NCBI GenBank assembly: GCA_046724435.1
Contig: JBKOWN010000190.1
Span: 1-37,396 of the forward strand
DNA length: 37,396 nucleotides
DNA from: JALZAA01 sp046724435
GTDB lineage: Bacteria > Actinomycetota > Acidimicrobiia > IMCC26256 > JACDBD01
Direction of reading: 5' to 3'
The notes under the pieces are model-generated. The model was given only the letters and a program-made list of their open reading frames with translations. It had not been told where the DNA came from and made no database searches. Position numbers and translations under genes: made by a program. Positions 16,722 to 24,160 of the stretch are shown one piece after another (position 1 is the stretch's first letter; every line of letters starts with the position of its first letter).

Positions 16722-17267
16722 ATGCGCTGGATCGTGCATGGCGAGCGCACCCTGTACTCGAGCCCCTGGGTCGGGTTGGGGCTCGCCGACGTCGAGATCC
16801 CCGGTGGCGAGCGGTTCGACCACCACGTCGTCCGGGTGCGCCGGGAGGCGGCCGGATGCGTCGTCCACGACCCCGAACGAGGCGTGCTCCTGCTCTGGCG
16901 GCACCGATTCATCACCGATACCTGGGGCTGGGAGATCCCGGCGGGAGCCACCGACGACGGGGAGAGCCCGGCCGAGGCCGCCGCTCGCGAGGTGCACGAG
17001 GAGACGGGGTGGCGGCCGGGGCCGGTCGAGCCCCTCGTCACCTATCAACCGTCGAACGGCCTCTCCGACCAGCGCTTCCACCTGTTCCTCGCTCGGGGTG
17101 CCGAGCACGACGGCGATCCCGTCGACTTCGGCGAAGCCGAGCGGATCGCGTGGCGATCGCCGGCCGAGGTGCGTGACGACATCGCCGGCAACCAGGTCGC
17201 CGACGGCCTGTCGCTCACCGCGCTGCTCTTCGCCCTGGCTTACAACCGGCTCGGCCCGTCCGGCTAG
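16722..17267 (+). CDS. Nudix hydrolase (ADP-ribose pyrophosphatase-like)
   Basis: A 181-residue Nudix protein. The complete Nudix box runs from GATDDGESPAEAA to REVHEETGW, with all metal-binding Glu residues of the REVxEE core. It is preceded by LLLWRHRFITDTWGWEIPAG, the pattern seen in ADP-ribose pyrophosphatases and related sugar-nucleotide hydrolases. It cleaves X-linked nucleoside diphosphates; the precise substrate is not readable. Its stop overlaps the stop of the converging Lrp-type gene by four bases. Confidence 0.88.
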   Translation: MRWIVHGERTLYSSPWVGLGLADVEIPGGERFDHHVVRVRREAAGCVVHDPERGVLLLWRHRFITDTWGWEIPAGATDDGESPAEAAAREVHEETGWRPGPVEPLVTYQPSNGLSDQRFHLFLARGAEHDGDPVDFGEAERIAWRSPAEVRDDIAGNQVADGLSLTALLFALAYNRLGPSG

Positions 17268-17524
17268 ATCGACTCGCGATCGGCCTGGCTGTAGACGCGG
17301 AACGCGATCAACGTGCGCGTGCGGAGCACGCCCGGCTGCGCCGCGATGCTCCCCGTGACGAGGTCGGCGAGCGACTCGTGGTCCGAGACGCGGATGACGA
17401 CGACGATGTCCTCGTCACCGGCGACGGAGTACGCCGCGCTCACGCCATCCAGGTCGGCGATGTCGCTCGCCAACGCCGCGATCCGCGCCGGCTCGGCGGT
17501 GATCAGGACGATCGCGTGGACCAC
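17264..17524 (-). CDS. Stand-alone Lrp/AsnC ligand-binding (RAM) domain protein
   Basis: An 86-residue protein consisting only of the alpha/beta regulation-of-amino-acid-metabolism domain: HAIVLITAEPARIAALASDI, DLDGVSAAYSVAGDEDIVVVIRV, and the C-terminal VLRTRTLIAFRVY. The DNA-binding helix-turn-helix of full Lrp/AsnC regulators is absent. Such small proteins may bind amino acids or partner with full-length regulators. The GTG at 17524 begins right at the domain and follows TAGAGT by 7 bases; a longer open frame upstream is not family-like. Confidence 0.8.
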   Translation of the reverse strand: MVHAIVLITAEPARIAALASDIADLDGVSAAYSVAGDEDIVVVIRVSDHESLADLVTGSIAAQPGVLRTRTLIAFRVYSQADRESI

Positions 17525-17531
17525 GGCCGTG

Positions 17532-17537
17532 ACTCTA
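17532..17537 (-). promoter_or_regulatory. -10 box TAGAGT of the Lrp-type gene (leaderless)
   Basis: On the minus strand TAGAGT is 7 bases before the GTG at 17524, with no ribosome site between. Confidence 0.4.
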
Positions 17538-17544
17538 TGACCCT

Positions 17545-18167
17545 GCTCGAAGCTGCTCGAGGTGCCGTTGAACGGCGCCCCGCTGATCCGTTCCCCGCCG
17601 TGTCCTCGATGACCGCGAGGTTGCACCGCGCTCGAGAACTCCACGTCATGGTCCCACGCGTCCGCGCGAGGAGAACGCGGTCAGCGCACGTGCCCTCGGC
17701 CATTGGTTCACTTCTTTGTTCACCCACTCAAAGGACGCGGCGAAGGGCGACTGAACCGGCACGGACCGAGTTTTGTACGTGACGGCGACCCTCGAAAGGG
17801 TCAACCACGGCGGACCGAGACTGGTCAGCTCTTGCACGTCCCTGGCGTCGAAGCGCTCTGGGGCGTTCCGGTCGTTACCGCCTTTCATGCGCGATCCCAT
17901 GACAATCCACATTGACGAGAAAGATGCCGCGCGATTGAGCCACGCATTGCGGTCGATCGCGCGCGGGCGTATAACGAAATGGACTCGGTCGCCACGGCCG
18001 GGGGGTAGGTAGTTGTGCGCTGGTCTGGCGGCGACGGATCTGAAGGACCGCAACGCACCCCGCGGCAACGCGTCTTTCAACCCGGATCGTCTCGGATGGA
18101 TCGCCAAGCTCCGATCAGGAGACCGAGCGCGCGCGTTCCGGCATTCCTTTCTAGCATTTCGGGTTTC
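17545..18167. other. Gene-poor, lower-GC stretch at the island's left end
   Basis: About 620 bases without a gene I can support. Base composition is visibly less GC-rich than the flanks. Open frames exist on both strands but none shows family resemblance or a convincing start. A perfect hairpin, GACCCT-CGAA-AGGGTC, is at 17787-17802 without a T-run. No integrase or tRNA fragment was recognised. Confidence 0.5.
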
Positions 18168-18311
18168 ATGTTTCCGAATAGGTTCCCGGAACGGACTCCT
18201 GTGACGACGATCCTCATTCCGGGATTCGGCACGACCCCGATCGGCGACGCCTCGAACGGCGTCTGCGGCGGCATGGACTACGAGGAGTCGGAACTGTGGC
18301 AATCGCTTTGA
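18168..18311 (+). pseudogene. N-terminal fragment of an unnamed 'DASNGVCGGM' family protein
   Basis: The frame reads FPNRFPERTPVT, then a Gly/Pro stretch and PIGDASNGVCGGM. I recall intact homologues as several-hundred-residue proteins of unknown function in which this N-terminal stretch continues with 'VFAARDYFE'. Here the CGGM is followed at once by DYEESELWQSL and a stop, as if an in-frame piece were lost before the gene ends after 47 codons. It overlaps the next gene start by 16 bases. The family assignment is from memory of a motif and should be tested. Confidence 0.45.
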
Positions 18312-18988
18312 TCAACCAGTCGAGTGCTGTTGCCGACGAGCAGGTAAAGAACATCGCCGATGCGTGCAACGCTCAACTGCACGATCACGTCGCACCGGCG
18401 TGGGACATTAAGAGTCCGCAAGAAGTCCGTGCCGGGCTCGAGCCCTCGTCGTACCCGTTCTTCTTCGTCGACACCATCCCCGAAGCGCCCGGAGCATTGG
18501 CATATCACTTCGTTCAGGACAACGGGATTCCGGCCGGCAAGATCGGCGTCGAGACGACGCTCAAGGCAGGCGAATCAGTAGAGAGCGCGACGAGTCATGA
18601 GGCAGTCGAGCTCCAATGCGACATCTTCTGCGCAGCATGGTCGTACAGCGATCGGCTCCGGTGTCTCGTAGCCACCGAAGCCTGCGACCCAGTGCAAGCC
18701 GAGACATACGAGATCGAGGTTGCTGATCGAACGATGGTGGAAGTGAGCAACTTCGTGACGCCGTACTACTTCACCGAAGATCCGCTGGGTCAGCCTCTCG
18801 ATCACCTCGGGAACCTCAAGCAGACCTTCGACATCTCACCCGGCGGCTATCAGATCCAGATGAAGGCCGGAAAGGTCTCGAATGTCTACGGCGCAAAGTT
18901 CTCCAGCGCCGTCCGCGCCGGCAAGGAAGCGAGCAGGGGCCGGACGTTCTGGCGCAACGTCACCATGGCGATTGCGCTGTCGCAATAG
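18296..18988 (+). CDS. Uncharacterised protein with SHE (HEAVE) motif
   Basis: A 230-residue protein starting with GTG 18296, nine bases after GAGGAG. The layout resembles a family I know only as hypothetical proteins: an N-terminal IALINQSS strand, a middle PGALAYH and IPAGKIGV, then the SHEAVEL motif, ACDPVQAETYEIE, VSNFVTPYYF and LSPGGY-like ISPGGYQIQ. In relatives the central motif reads 'ASHELLEML.DP'. The HExxE arrangement recalls zinc-protease helices, but a metal role is unproven. GC content is lower than the surroundings (about 52% in its first 60 bases). No signal peptide is seen. It sits between two remnants and upstream of the PLD-like gene. Confidence 0.7.
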   Translation: MAIALINQSSAVADEQVKNIADACNAQLHDHVAPAWDIKSPQEVRAGLEPSSYPFFFVDTIPEAPGALAYHFVQDNGIPAGKIGVETTLKAGESVESATSHEAVELQCDIFCAAWSYSDRLRCLVATEACDPVQAETYEIEVADRTMVEVSNFVTPYYFTEDPLGQPLDHLGNLKQTFDISPGGYQIQMKAGKVSNVYGAKFSSAVRAGKEASRGRTFWRNVTMAIALSQ

Positions 18989-19048
18989 GTCTCGCCTCAC
19001 CTTGGCGGGGCGGGCCCCGGTTCTTGGCAGGAAGGCCGGAGGGACATC

Positions 19049-19135
19049 ATGGGAGGACACGACGCGGACCTGGTGCTCGAGGGTGGCGGCGCAAGGGGAT
19101 CGCCCTGGTCGGCGAGGAAGGCGCACGTCGGATGA
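19049..19135 (+). pseudogene. Frameshifted N-terminus of a patatin-like phospholipase
   Basis: A good ribosome site (GGAGGG, 19038-19043) precedes an ATG whose product reads MGGHDADLVLEGGGA, the start of patatin-like proteins (DLVLEGGGxKG). One base then appears lost: the expected KGIALVG continues in the next frame (about 19093-19113) while the actual frame ends after 28 codons. The Ser-hydrolase elbow (GxSxG) and all later patatin sequence are gone. Its stop overlaps the PLD start as atga, so the relic may now act as a leader ORF delivering ribosomes to the PLD gene. Confidence 0.65.
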
Positions 19136-20883
19136 TCGAGCTCCAAGTAGTCGCTGATAGCGATGACGTCGTCCTGTCGTGGCGCACCGCGGCAGGCGAC
19201 AGCAATGAGAAGATCGCCGAGTGTTTGGGCTTCGCCGTCCAGCGTCGGCTCGACCGCAAGACTGCCGAGTACCTCGATACTTACATGCCGTTCGCGCGGG
19301 AGCATGCCGAGCGCGGCGAGCACCGGCCCTCGTGGCAGTGGCCGATCCAGCGCTTCCTCTGGACTGATCACCTCGCTCCAACAACCGGGCAGCTGTCCTA
19401 CCGCGTGGCGCCGGTATTTGGTCAAAAGGCGCCCGGCGCGGATCCCACGACGGCCGAGCCCGCCGACAGCGACTGGTCTGACTGGTCCGAACCGGTCTCG
19501 TGCGCCACACGACAAACGCCGAGCCTCTCGCTCTTTCCCAACCGCGGGATCGTTGCCTCGCCATGGATCACCAACAAGCTCGACGATCTCATGGCGACAC
19601 CGGCGAACCGTGATCGCAAGGTCGGTGAGGTCCTCACCGAAGCCATTGGCGAAGCCGGGAATGAATTGCGGGAGGACCTCGCCGGGAATGTCCTCACCGC
19701 GTTGCGAGAACAGTTCACGCGAGCGGCCGACGAGAATCTCGATCTGTTCGTCTGCCTGTACGAACTGCGAGACGCCGAGCTGATCGGCCTGCTCAAGGGC
19801 GTCGGCTCGCGGGTCCACGTGATACTCAGCAACGGCGCGTTCAAGCCTGACGACCTCGACCCCAACGCCGATGCGGCGCAAGAGCTCGCCGCAGCCGGCG
19901 TCGACTGTCGACGGCGGATGGTCTCCTCGGGACACTTCGCGCACAACAAGTTTGTCGTCTTCGTCGACGGAGACCATCCGATCCGAGTTTGGACCGGGTC
20001 TACCAACTGGACGCCGTCGGGTCTGTGCACCCAAGCGAACCATGCGCTGCTTATCGAGGACACAGACATCGCACGGGGATTCAAGGAGTACTGGGACCGG
20101 CTCGATAAAGCGGGTGATGGCTACCCACCGGCGCTCCTTGGCGGCAACGACACGCCAGACGATACGACCGTGGCGGTACCCGCCAGCGATCGGGTGACGG
20201 TGCGCGCCTGGTGTGTCGCTGTGCACGACCAAGTCGACCTCGAGGACGCCCGCGCCCGCATCGACGCCGCTCAGCAGGGTGCGCTGTTCCTCATGTTCCG
20301 GCCCGGGAACACAAAGACGCTCGTCGATGATCTGCGGAAGCTCCACGAGCGAGGGCTGTTCCTGCGGGGTGTCTGCAACACGGGGTTTCTCGGGACGGAG
20401 ACGCAGGCGACGATCCAGTTCTTCAACAAATCGGCTTCGGCCCACCACGAGAACCCGGAGCTCATCCTGCCGACACGCCTCCGCGAGCAGGTCGCCGACC
20501 TCACGCCGGAAGTCGGCGTGCAAGGTGTGTTGATCCACTCGAAGACGATTGTGCTCGATCCGTTCGGCGACAAGCCGGTGATCATGACGGGCAGCCACAA
20601 CCTCGGTCCGAAGGCTTCCGGGAAGAATGACGACAATCTCGTGATCATCGAGGGAGCCCACGGATTAGCTGCCGAGTTCGCTGTGTACATCATGAACGTC
20701 TACGACCAGTACAAGTGGCGCTACGAGAAGGGGCTCCGCGCCAAGGCGGCGAGCGAAGAGACTGACTTCGCTTCCACGCCGACGCGCAAGGCCTGGAGCG
20801 GCCTACGGACCACGGACGCTTGGCAAAACCTCAGCTATCTACGGGCCAGCGCGATTGAAGCCCGCTTCTGGTTCGGCGAGTAG
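19132..20883 (+). CDS. Phospholipase D-like protein with two HKD motifs
   Basis: A 583-residue PLD-superfamily protein. The first catalytic motif is HNKFVVFVD with His271/Lys273 (five rather than four residues before the Asp) followed by GSTNWTPSG; the second is HSKTIVLD with His469/Lys471 followed by GSHNLGPKASGKNDDN. Both halves therefore keep His, Lys, and the Ser-Asn pair. An N-terminal domain of about 170 residues is not recognised. No signal peptide is visible, so a cytoplasmic location is likely. PLD-fold enzymes cut phosphodiesters in lipids or nucleic acids; the substrate here is open. The ATG at 19132 overlaps the patatin remnant's stop; an open frame continues upstream only through that remnant. 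Confidence 0.82.
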   Translation: MIELQVVADSDDVVLSWRTAAGDSNEKIAECLGFAVQRRLDRKTAEYLDTYMPFAREHAERGEHRPSWQWPIQRFLWTDHLAPTTGQLSYRVAPVFGQKAPGADPTTAEPADSDWSDWSEPVSCATRQTPSLSLFPNRGIVASPWITNKLDDLMATPANRDRKVGEVLTEAIGEAGNELREDLAGNVLTALREQFTRAADENLDLFVCLYELRDAELIGLLKGVGSRVHVILSNGAFKPDDLDPNADAAQELAAAGVDCRRRMVSSGHFAHNKFVVFVDGDHPIRVWTGSTNWTPSGLCTQANHALLIEDTDIARGFKEYWDRLDKAGDGYPPALLGGNDTPDDTTVAVPASDRVTVRAWCVAVHDQVDLEDARARIDAAQQGALFLMFRPGNTKTLVDDLRKLHERGLFLRGVCNTGFLGTETQATIQFFNKSASAHHENPELILPTRLREQVADLTPEVGVQGVLIHSKTIVLDPFGDKPVIMTGSHNLGPKASGKNDDNLVIIEGAHGLAAEFAVYIMNVYDQYKWRYEKGLRAKAASEETDFASTPTRKAWSGLRTTDAWQNLSYLRASAIEARFWFGE

Positions 20884-21025
20884 TGCCGCGGCCGACCCAG
20901 GAGCGTCCATCGTCGCCACCGCCGGCAGAGACCTTCTTGCTCGACGTGCCGTCGGTGCAGCCAATGAGAAGTGCGCGGGCGTTGCACACCGGGCTCCTTC
21001 GGTCATCCCGTTGCGCGCCGGGATT

Positions 21026-21315
21026 CTGTCCGAACCGAACGGCGGTCGGATCGGGCGCATCACCCCCAGCGGTGAGGTAACCGAATTCAGCGCCGGCATC
21101 AGTCCCAACAGCGGCCCAACCGACCTCGCCGTGGGGCCCGACGGCAACTTCTGGTTCACTGAGTACGACGGCGGTCGGATCGCGCGCATTACGCCTAGCG
21201 GCGAGGTGACTGAAATTCAACGCCGGCGTCCGACTTCCCTGGTACATCACGGCCGGGGCTGACGGGAAGATCTGGTTCACCGCTGGAAAGACGGGTCAGG
21301 TCCGAGGGTTCGCCC
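21026..21315 (+). pseudogene. Frameshifted fragment of a Vgb-like (streptogramin lyase) beta-propeller
   Basis: Two propeller repeats of 129 bases begin at 21041 and 21170, each encoding GGRI(G/A)RITPSGEVTEF-type blades separated by PTDLAVGPDGNFWFTEYD. In the second copy GAATTC has become GAAATTC (21212-21218), a one-base insertion; the blade continues in another frame as YITAGADGKIWFTAGKTGQV. The upstream side starts abruptly at SEPNGG where 'WFTEPNGG' is expected. Only about two blades of the usual six or seven remain, so this is a decayed remnant. Confidence 0.75.
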
Positions 21316-21583
21316 CGACTGAATGCAGCTCTCAGCGACGCCGTTGCCGTTTCGTGAAGCTGGCTGTCATCTTGTTGCTGGGAGCGGCTGTTGCCGTGTT
21401 CTTCGGGCGGGGGCGGCAAGAGCGAGCACGGCAACACTGAAACGACCGAGCAGGGCCGCTTGCAGCGCCAGGCCTGGCGAGACAGGCGGCTGTGGCATCG
21501 AACGCTGGGCGGTGAAGACGGGGACCGGCCCGGGGGCGTCCAGGGCGGACCAACGCCGGTGACGTCAGACGTACGTGGGTGGG
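21316..21583. other. Non-coding stretch between propeller remnant and tRNA-Leu
   Basis: About 270 bases with no supported gene. I looked for a copy of the tRNA 3' end here and in the island as an attachment-site repeat and saw none by eye. Confidence 0.5.
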
Positions 21584-21667
21584 TGGGCGAGGGGGGACTT
21601 GAACCCCCACGTCCTTGCGGACACAGGCACCTGAAGCCTGCGCGTCTGCCAATTCCGCCACTCGCCC
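21584..21667 (-). tRNA. tRNA-Leu (anticodon CAG)
   Basis: On the minus strand the 7-bp acceptor stem GGGCGAG/CTCGCCC (21667-21661 with 21591-21585) closes an 84-base class II tRNA. The anticodon arm is CAGGC-TTCAGGT-GCCTG giving anticodon CAG (decodes CUG), the variable arm is TGTCCGCAAGGACG, and the T arm is GGGGG-TTCAAGT-CCCCC. The discriminator base is A, and CCA is not encoded. It stands beside fhaA, as a leucine tRNA does in mycobacteria, and its 3' end faces the remnant-rich island. Confidence 0.95.
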
Positions 21668-21784
21668 GGTGGTGGGGAACTGGCAGCGTACCAACCGGCC
21701 TCCGCCCTTCCCCTTTGTCCGAGAGCCTGACGCGGCCACGCCGAACGACGACGAGGGCAAGGCCGAAACCGGACATCTCGCAGT

Positions 21785-21790
21785 TACACT
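21785..21790 (+). promoter_or_regulatory. -10 box TACACT of fhaA (leaderless)
   Basis: TTACACT (extended by one T) stands 8 bases before the fhaA ATG at 21799; no ribosome site between. Likely the main promoter of the fhaA-fhaB-pstP-rodA-pbpA operon. Confidence 0.5.
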
Positions 21791-21798
21791 TCCGCCCG

Positions 21799-22455
21799 AT
21801 GGGACTCCAGAGGTTCGAGCGTCGGCTCGAGCGGCTGGTGGAGGGAACCTTTGCCAAGGCCTTCCGCGCCGGCCTCGAGCCCGTTGAGATCGGCCGCAAG
21901 ATCGCCCGCGCGCTCGACGCGGGCCGCATGATCGGCGTCCAGGGCGGCTGGGTCGTGCCCAACGACGTTGTCGTCTCTCTCTCCTCCGACGACATGACGC
22001 GGTTCTCGAGCTACTCAGACGTGCTGTCCCGCGAGCTCGCCGACGCTGCCCGCGCCTACGCCCGGGACGAGGGGTACCACGTTCTCGGGCCCGTCACCGT
22101 GGCCCTGGTCGAGGACGACGACCTCCGCGCCGGCCAGCTCGAGGTCGAGGCCGAGATCATGGAGGGACCGGTCGAGCACCTCGGGGCGCTGGTGCTCCCG
22201 GACGGTCGCCGAGTCCAGCTCGGGGACCAGCCGGCGCTGATAGGACGCCTGCCTGACTGCGCGGTAACACTTGCGGATGCACAGGTATCCCGACACCACG
22301 CCGAGGTCCGACCCGTGGGCGAGGGTTTCGCCGTCGCCGACCTGGGCAGCATGAACGGCACCACGGTGAACGGTGTCGCGGTCCGTGAGCGGGCGCTCGA
22401 GGACGGCGACGAGATCGGGGTCGGCTCCACGACCATCCGTTTCGAGGCGTCCTAG
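21799..22455 (+). CDS. fhaA: FhaA: DUF3662 and FHA domain protein
   Basis: A 218-residue signalling protein. Residues 1-115 match the DUF3662 domain (GLQRFERRLERLVEGTFAKA, then EPVEIGRKIARALD). Residues about 130-218 are an FHA phosphothreonine-binding domain with IGRLPDC, the SRHHAEV motif and DLGSMNGTTVNG. Mycobacterial FhaA is much longer (over 500 residues, with a disordered linker); here the linker is short. In actinobacteria FhaA reads phosphorylation by PknB at the growing cell wall and interacts with the lipid II flippase system. It is first in the cluster with a leaderless promoter. Confidence 0.93.
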   Translation: MGLQRFERRLERLVEGTFAKAFRAGLEPVEIGRKIARALDAGRMIGVQGGWVVPNDVVVSLSSDDMTRFSSYSDVLSRELADAARAYARDEGYHVLGPVTVALVEDDDLRAGQLEVEAEIMEGPVEHLGALVLPDGRRVQLGDQPALIGRLPDCAVTLADAQVSRHHAEVRPVGEGFAVADLGSMNGTTVNGVAVRERALEDGDEIGVGSTTIRFEAS

Positions 22456-22467
22456 AGGCCCCACTTC

Positions 22468-22941
22468 ATGTCCGAAGCCGTACTGACGGTCCTCAAGTTC
22501 TGCTTCCTCGCCCTGCTGTACCTCTTTCTCTACCGAGTGGTGCGGTTGACGCTGCGCGAGCTGCGCGCGCCCGCGCTCACGGCCGAGCGGGCGGGGGCAG
22601 CGCCTCCAGCACCGCCCCCGCGGCGGGAGCGCCGCCCCGAGCCCCGGGGCGTGCTCCGGCTGCGTATCCTCGAGCCCTCCCCGCGCCGGGGCGAGACGCA
22701 CACGATCGACCGCGAGATCACGGTCGGGCGCGGCGGTGGTTGCGCGATCGTGCTCAACGACGACACCTACGTCTCCCAGCTCCACGCCCGGCTGTTCCAG
22801 CAGAACGGCGAGGGGTACGTCGAGGACCTCGGCTCGACCAACGGCACCTACGTGAACGGCAAGCAGATCAAGGGCATGACACGCCTCAAGCGCGGCGACC
22901 ACGTCCAGTTCGGCCAGACCGTCGCCGAGGTCGCCAGGTGA
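22468..22941 (+). CDS. fhaB: FhaB: membrane-anchored FHA domain protein
   Basis: A 157-residue protein with an N-terminal membrane segment (about 8-24, FCFLALLYLFLYRVV), a Pro/Arg-rich linker and a C-terminal FHA domain: ITVGRGGGCAIVL, SQLHARLF and DLGSTNGTYVNGKQI. It is the counterpart of mycobacterial FhaB/FipA, a PknB-linked division and envelope factor. The gene starts 12 bases after fhaA. The SQLHAR segment replaces the more usual 'S..HA' spacing only slightly, and the binding residues are kept. Confidence 0.92.
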   Translation: MSEAVLTVLKFCFLALLYLFLYRVVRLTLRELRAPALTAERAGAAPPAPPPRRERRPEPRGVLRLRILEPSPRRGETHTIDREITVGRGGGCAIVLNDDTYVSQLHARLFQQNGEGYVEDLGSTNGTYVNGKQIKGMTRLKRGDHVQFGQTVAEVAR

Positions 22942-22966
22942 GCGCGCCGCCGGTCGGGGGCCTGCG

Positions 22967-24160
22967 GTGAGCCCGCTCAAGCTCGTCACCGCCGCCGTCA
23001 CCGACGTCGGGCGCGTCCGCGCCGGCTCACCGAACGAGGACGGGTACCTGGACCACATCGACCGTCTCGGCCTGGTCGCCGTGGCCGACGGGATGGGCGG
23101 CCACCAAGCCGGCGAGGTCGCCAGCGCCACCGCCCTCGAGGCGTTGCGGGCCGCGGTGGCATCGGGAGAGCCGTTGCGCGAGGCGATCGCGGGTGCCAAC
23201 GAGGCGGTCCTGGAGAAGTCCGAGTCCGACCACGAGCTGCACGGCATGGGCACCACCCTCACCGCCGGCATGCTCGGTACGGACGGCTCCCTGACGATCG
23301 GGCACGTGGGCGACTCACGCGCGTACCTCATGCGGGAGGGTGAGCTTCGCCAGATCACGAACGACCACAGCCTCGTCGAGGAGCTGGTCCGGGGCGGCGA
23401 GCTGACCCCGGAGCAGGCCGAGGTGCATCCCCAACGGTCGATCATCACCCGCGCCCTCGGGATCGATCCCCGAATCGACGTGGACGTGTATCCGATCGAG
23501 CTCCAGGCCGGTGACCGCATCCTCTTCTGCTCGGACGGCCTCACGACCATGGTGCGCCAGGACGAGATGGCGAGCATCCTCGCCCACGAGCATGATCCCA
23601 AGCGGGCGGCTCAGCTCCTCGTCGACGCCGCCAACGCCGCCGGCGGCGAGGACAACATCACCGCCGTCATCGTCGAGGCCGTCGAAGTGGCGGAGGACGA
23701 CGCGCCGCCCGCCACCGTCGTCGACGACGGCCACGACACGACCGAGACGGGAGCTCGCCGCGCGAAGAAGCGACGACCGGGTCGAGCGCTGTTCCGCGTG
23801 GCGCTCTGGGCGCTCCCGATCCTCCTGGTGCTGGCGGTCGCCTTCGCCTTCGTCGGCTGGTACGCCCGCAACACGTACTTCGTGGGATCGAACGGGGGCC
23901 GCGTCACCGTCTTCCAGGGGATCAAGGGCGGCCTGCTCGTCTGGGACCCCACCATCGAGCGACGCACCGACCTCGATGCGGCGGATCTCACGCAGGCGCA
24001 ACGGCAGGACGTGCAGGACGGCAAGAAGTTCGGGTCGCGCAGCGGTGCGGACGCGTACGTCAAGCGCCTTCGCAAGGGCGTCGACGAGCGCACGACCGCC
24101 ACGACGGTCCCGGCACCGCCCGAGACGACCGTCGCACCCCCGGCCCCGCCGCCGTCGTGA
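22967..24160 (+). CDS. pstP: PstP: PP2C-type serine/threonine phosphatase
   Basis: Reverses PknB phosphorylation. The 397-residue protein has a cytoplasmic PP2C domain (about 1-235) with NEDGY, VAVADGMGGHQAGEVAS, GHVGDSRAYL, FCSDGLT and GGEDNITAVIV supplying the metal-binding Asp residues. A basic juxtamembrane stretch leads to one membrane segment (about 275-297) and a small extracytoplasmic part ending in a Pro/Thr-rich tail. The GTG start at 22967 lies 25 bases after fhaB, and the stop overlaps the rodA GTG (gtga). Topology and order match the conserved actinobacterial cluster. Confidence 0.95.
   Translation: MSPLKLVTAAVTDVGRVRAGSPNEDGYLDHIDRLGLVAVADGMGGHQAGEVASATALEALRAAVASGEPLREAIAGANEAVLEKSESDHELHGMGTTLTAGMLGTDGSLTIGHVGDSRAYLMREGELRQITNDHSLVEELVRGGELTPEQAEVHPQRSIITRALGIDPRIDVDVYPIELQAGDRILFCSDGLTTMVRQDEMASILAHEHDPKRAAQLLVDAANAAGGEDNITAVIVEAVEVAEDDAPPATVVDDGHDTTETGARRAKKRRPGRALFRVALWALPILLVLAVAFAFVGWYARNTYFVGSNGGRVTVFQGIKGGLLVWDPTIERRTDLDAADLTQAQRQDVQDGKKFGSRSGADAYVKRLRKGVDERTTATTVPAPPETTVAPPAPPPS

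Noticed and set aside
17646..18302. A 218-codon minus-strand open frame in the gene-poor island end
   Set aside because: No start with ribosome site or -10 box, no family resemblance, and composition not like neighbouring genes.
19024..19131. N-terminal extension of the PLD-like protein
   Set aside because: The extension is the patatin remnant's region in a shifted frame; family-like sequence begins at Met 19132.
21560..21567. TGACGTCA palindrome near the tRNA gene
   Set aside because: An isolated 8-base palindrome with no gene start nearby; too short to support a regulatory claim.
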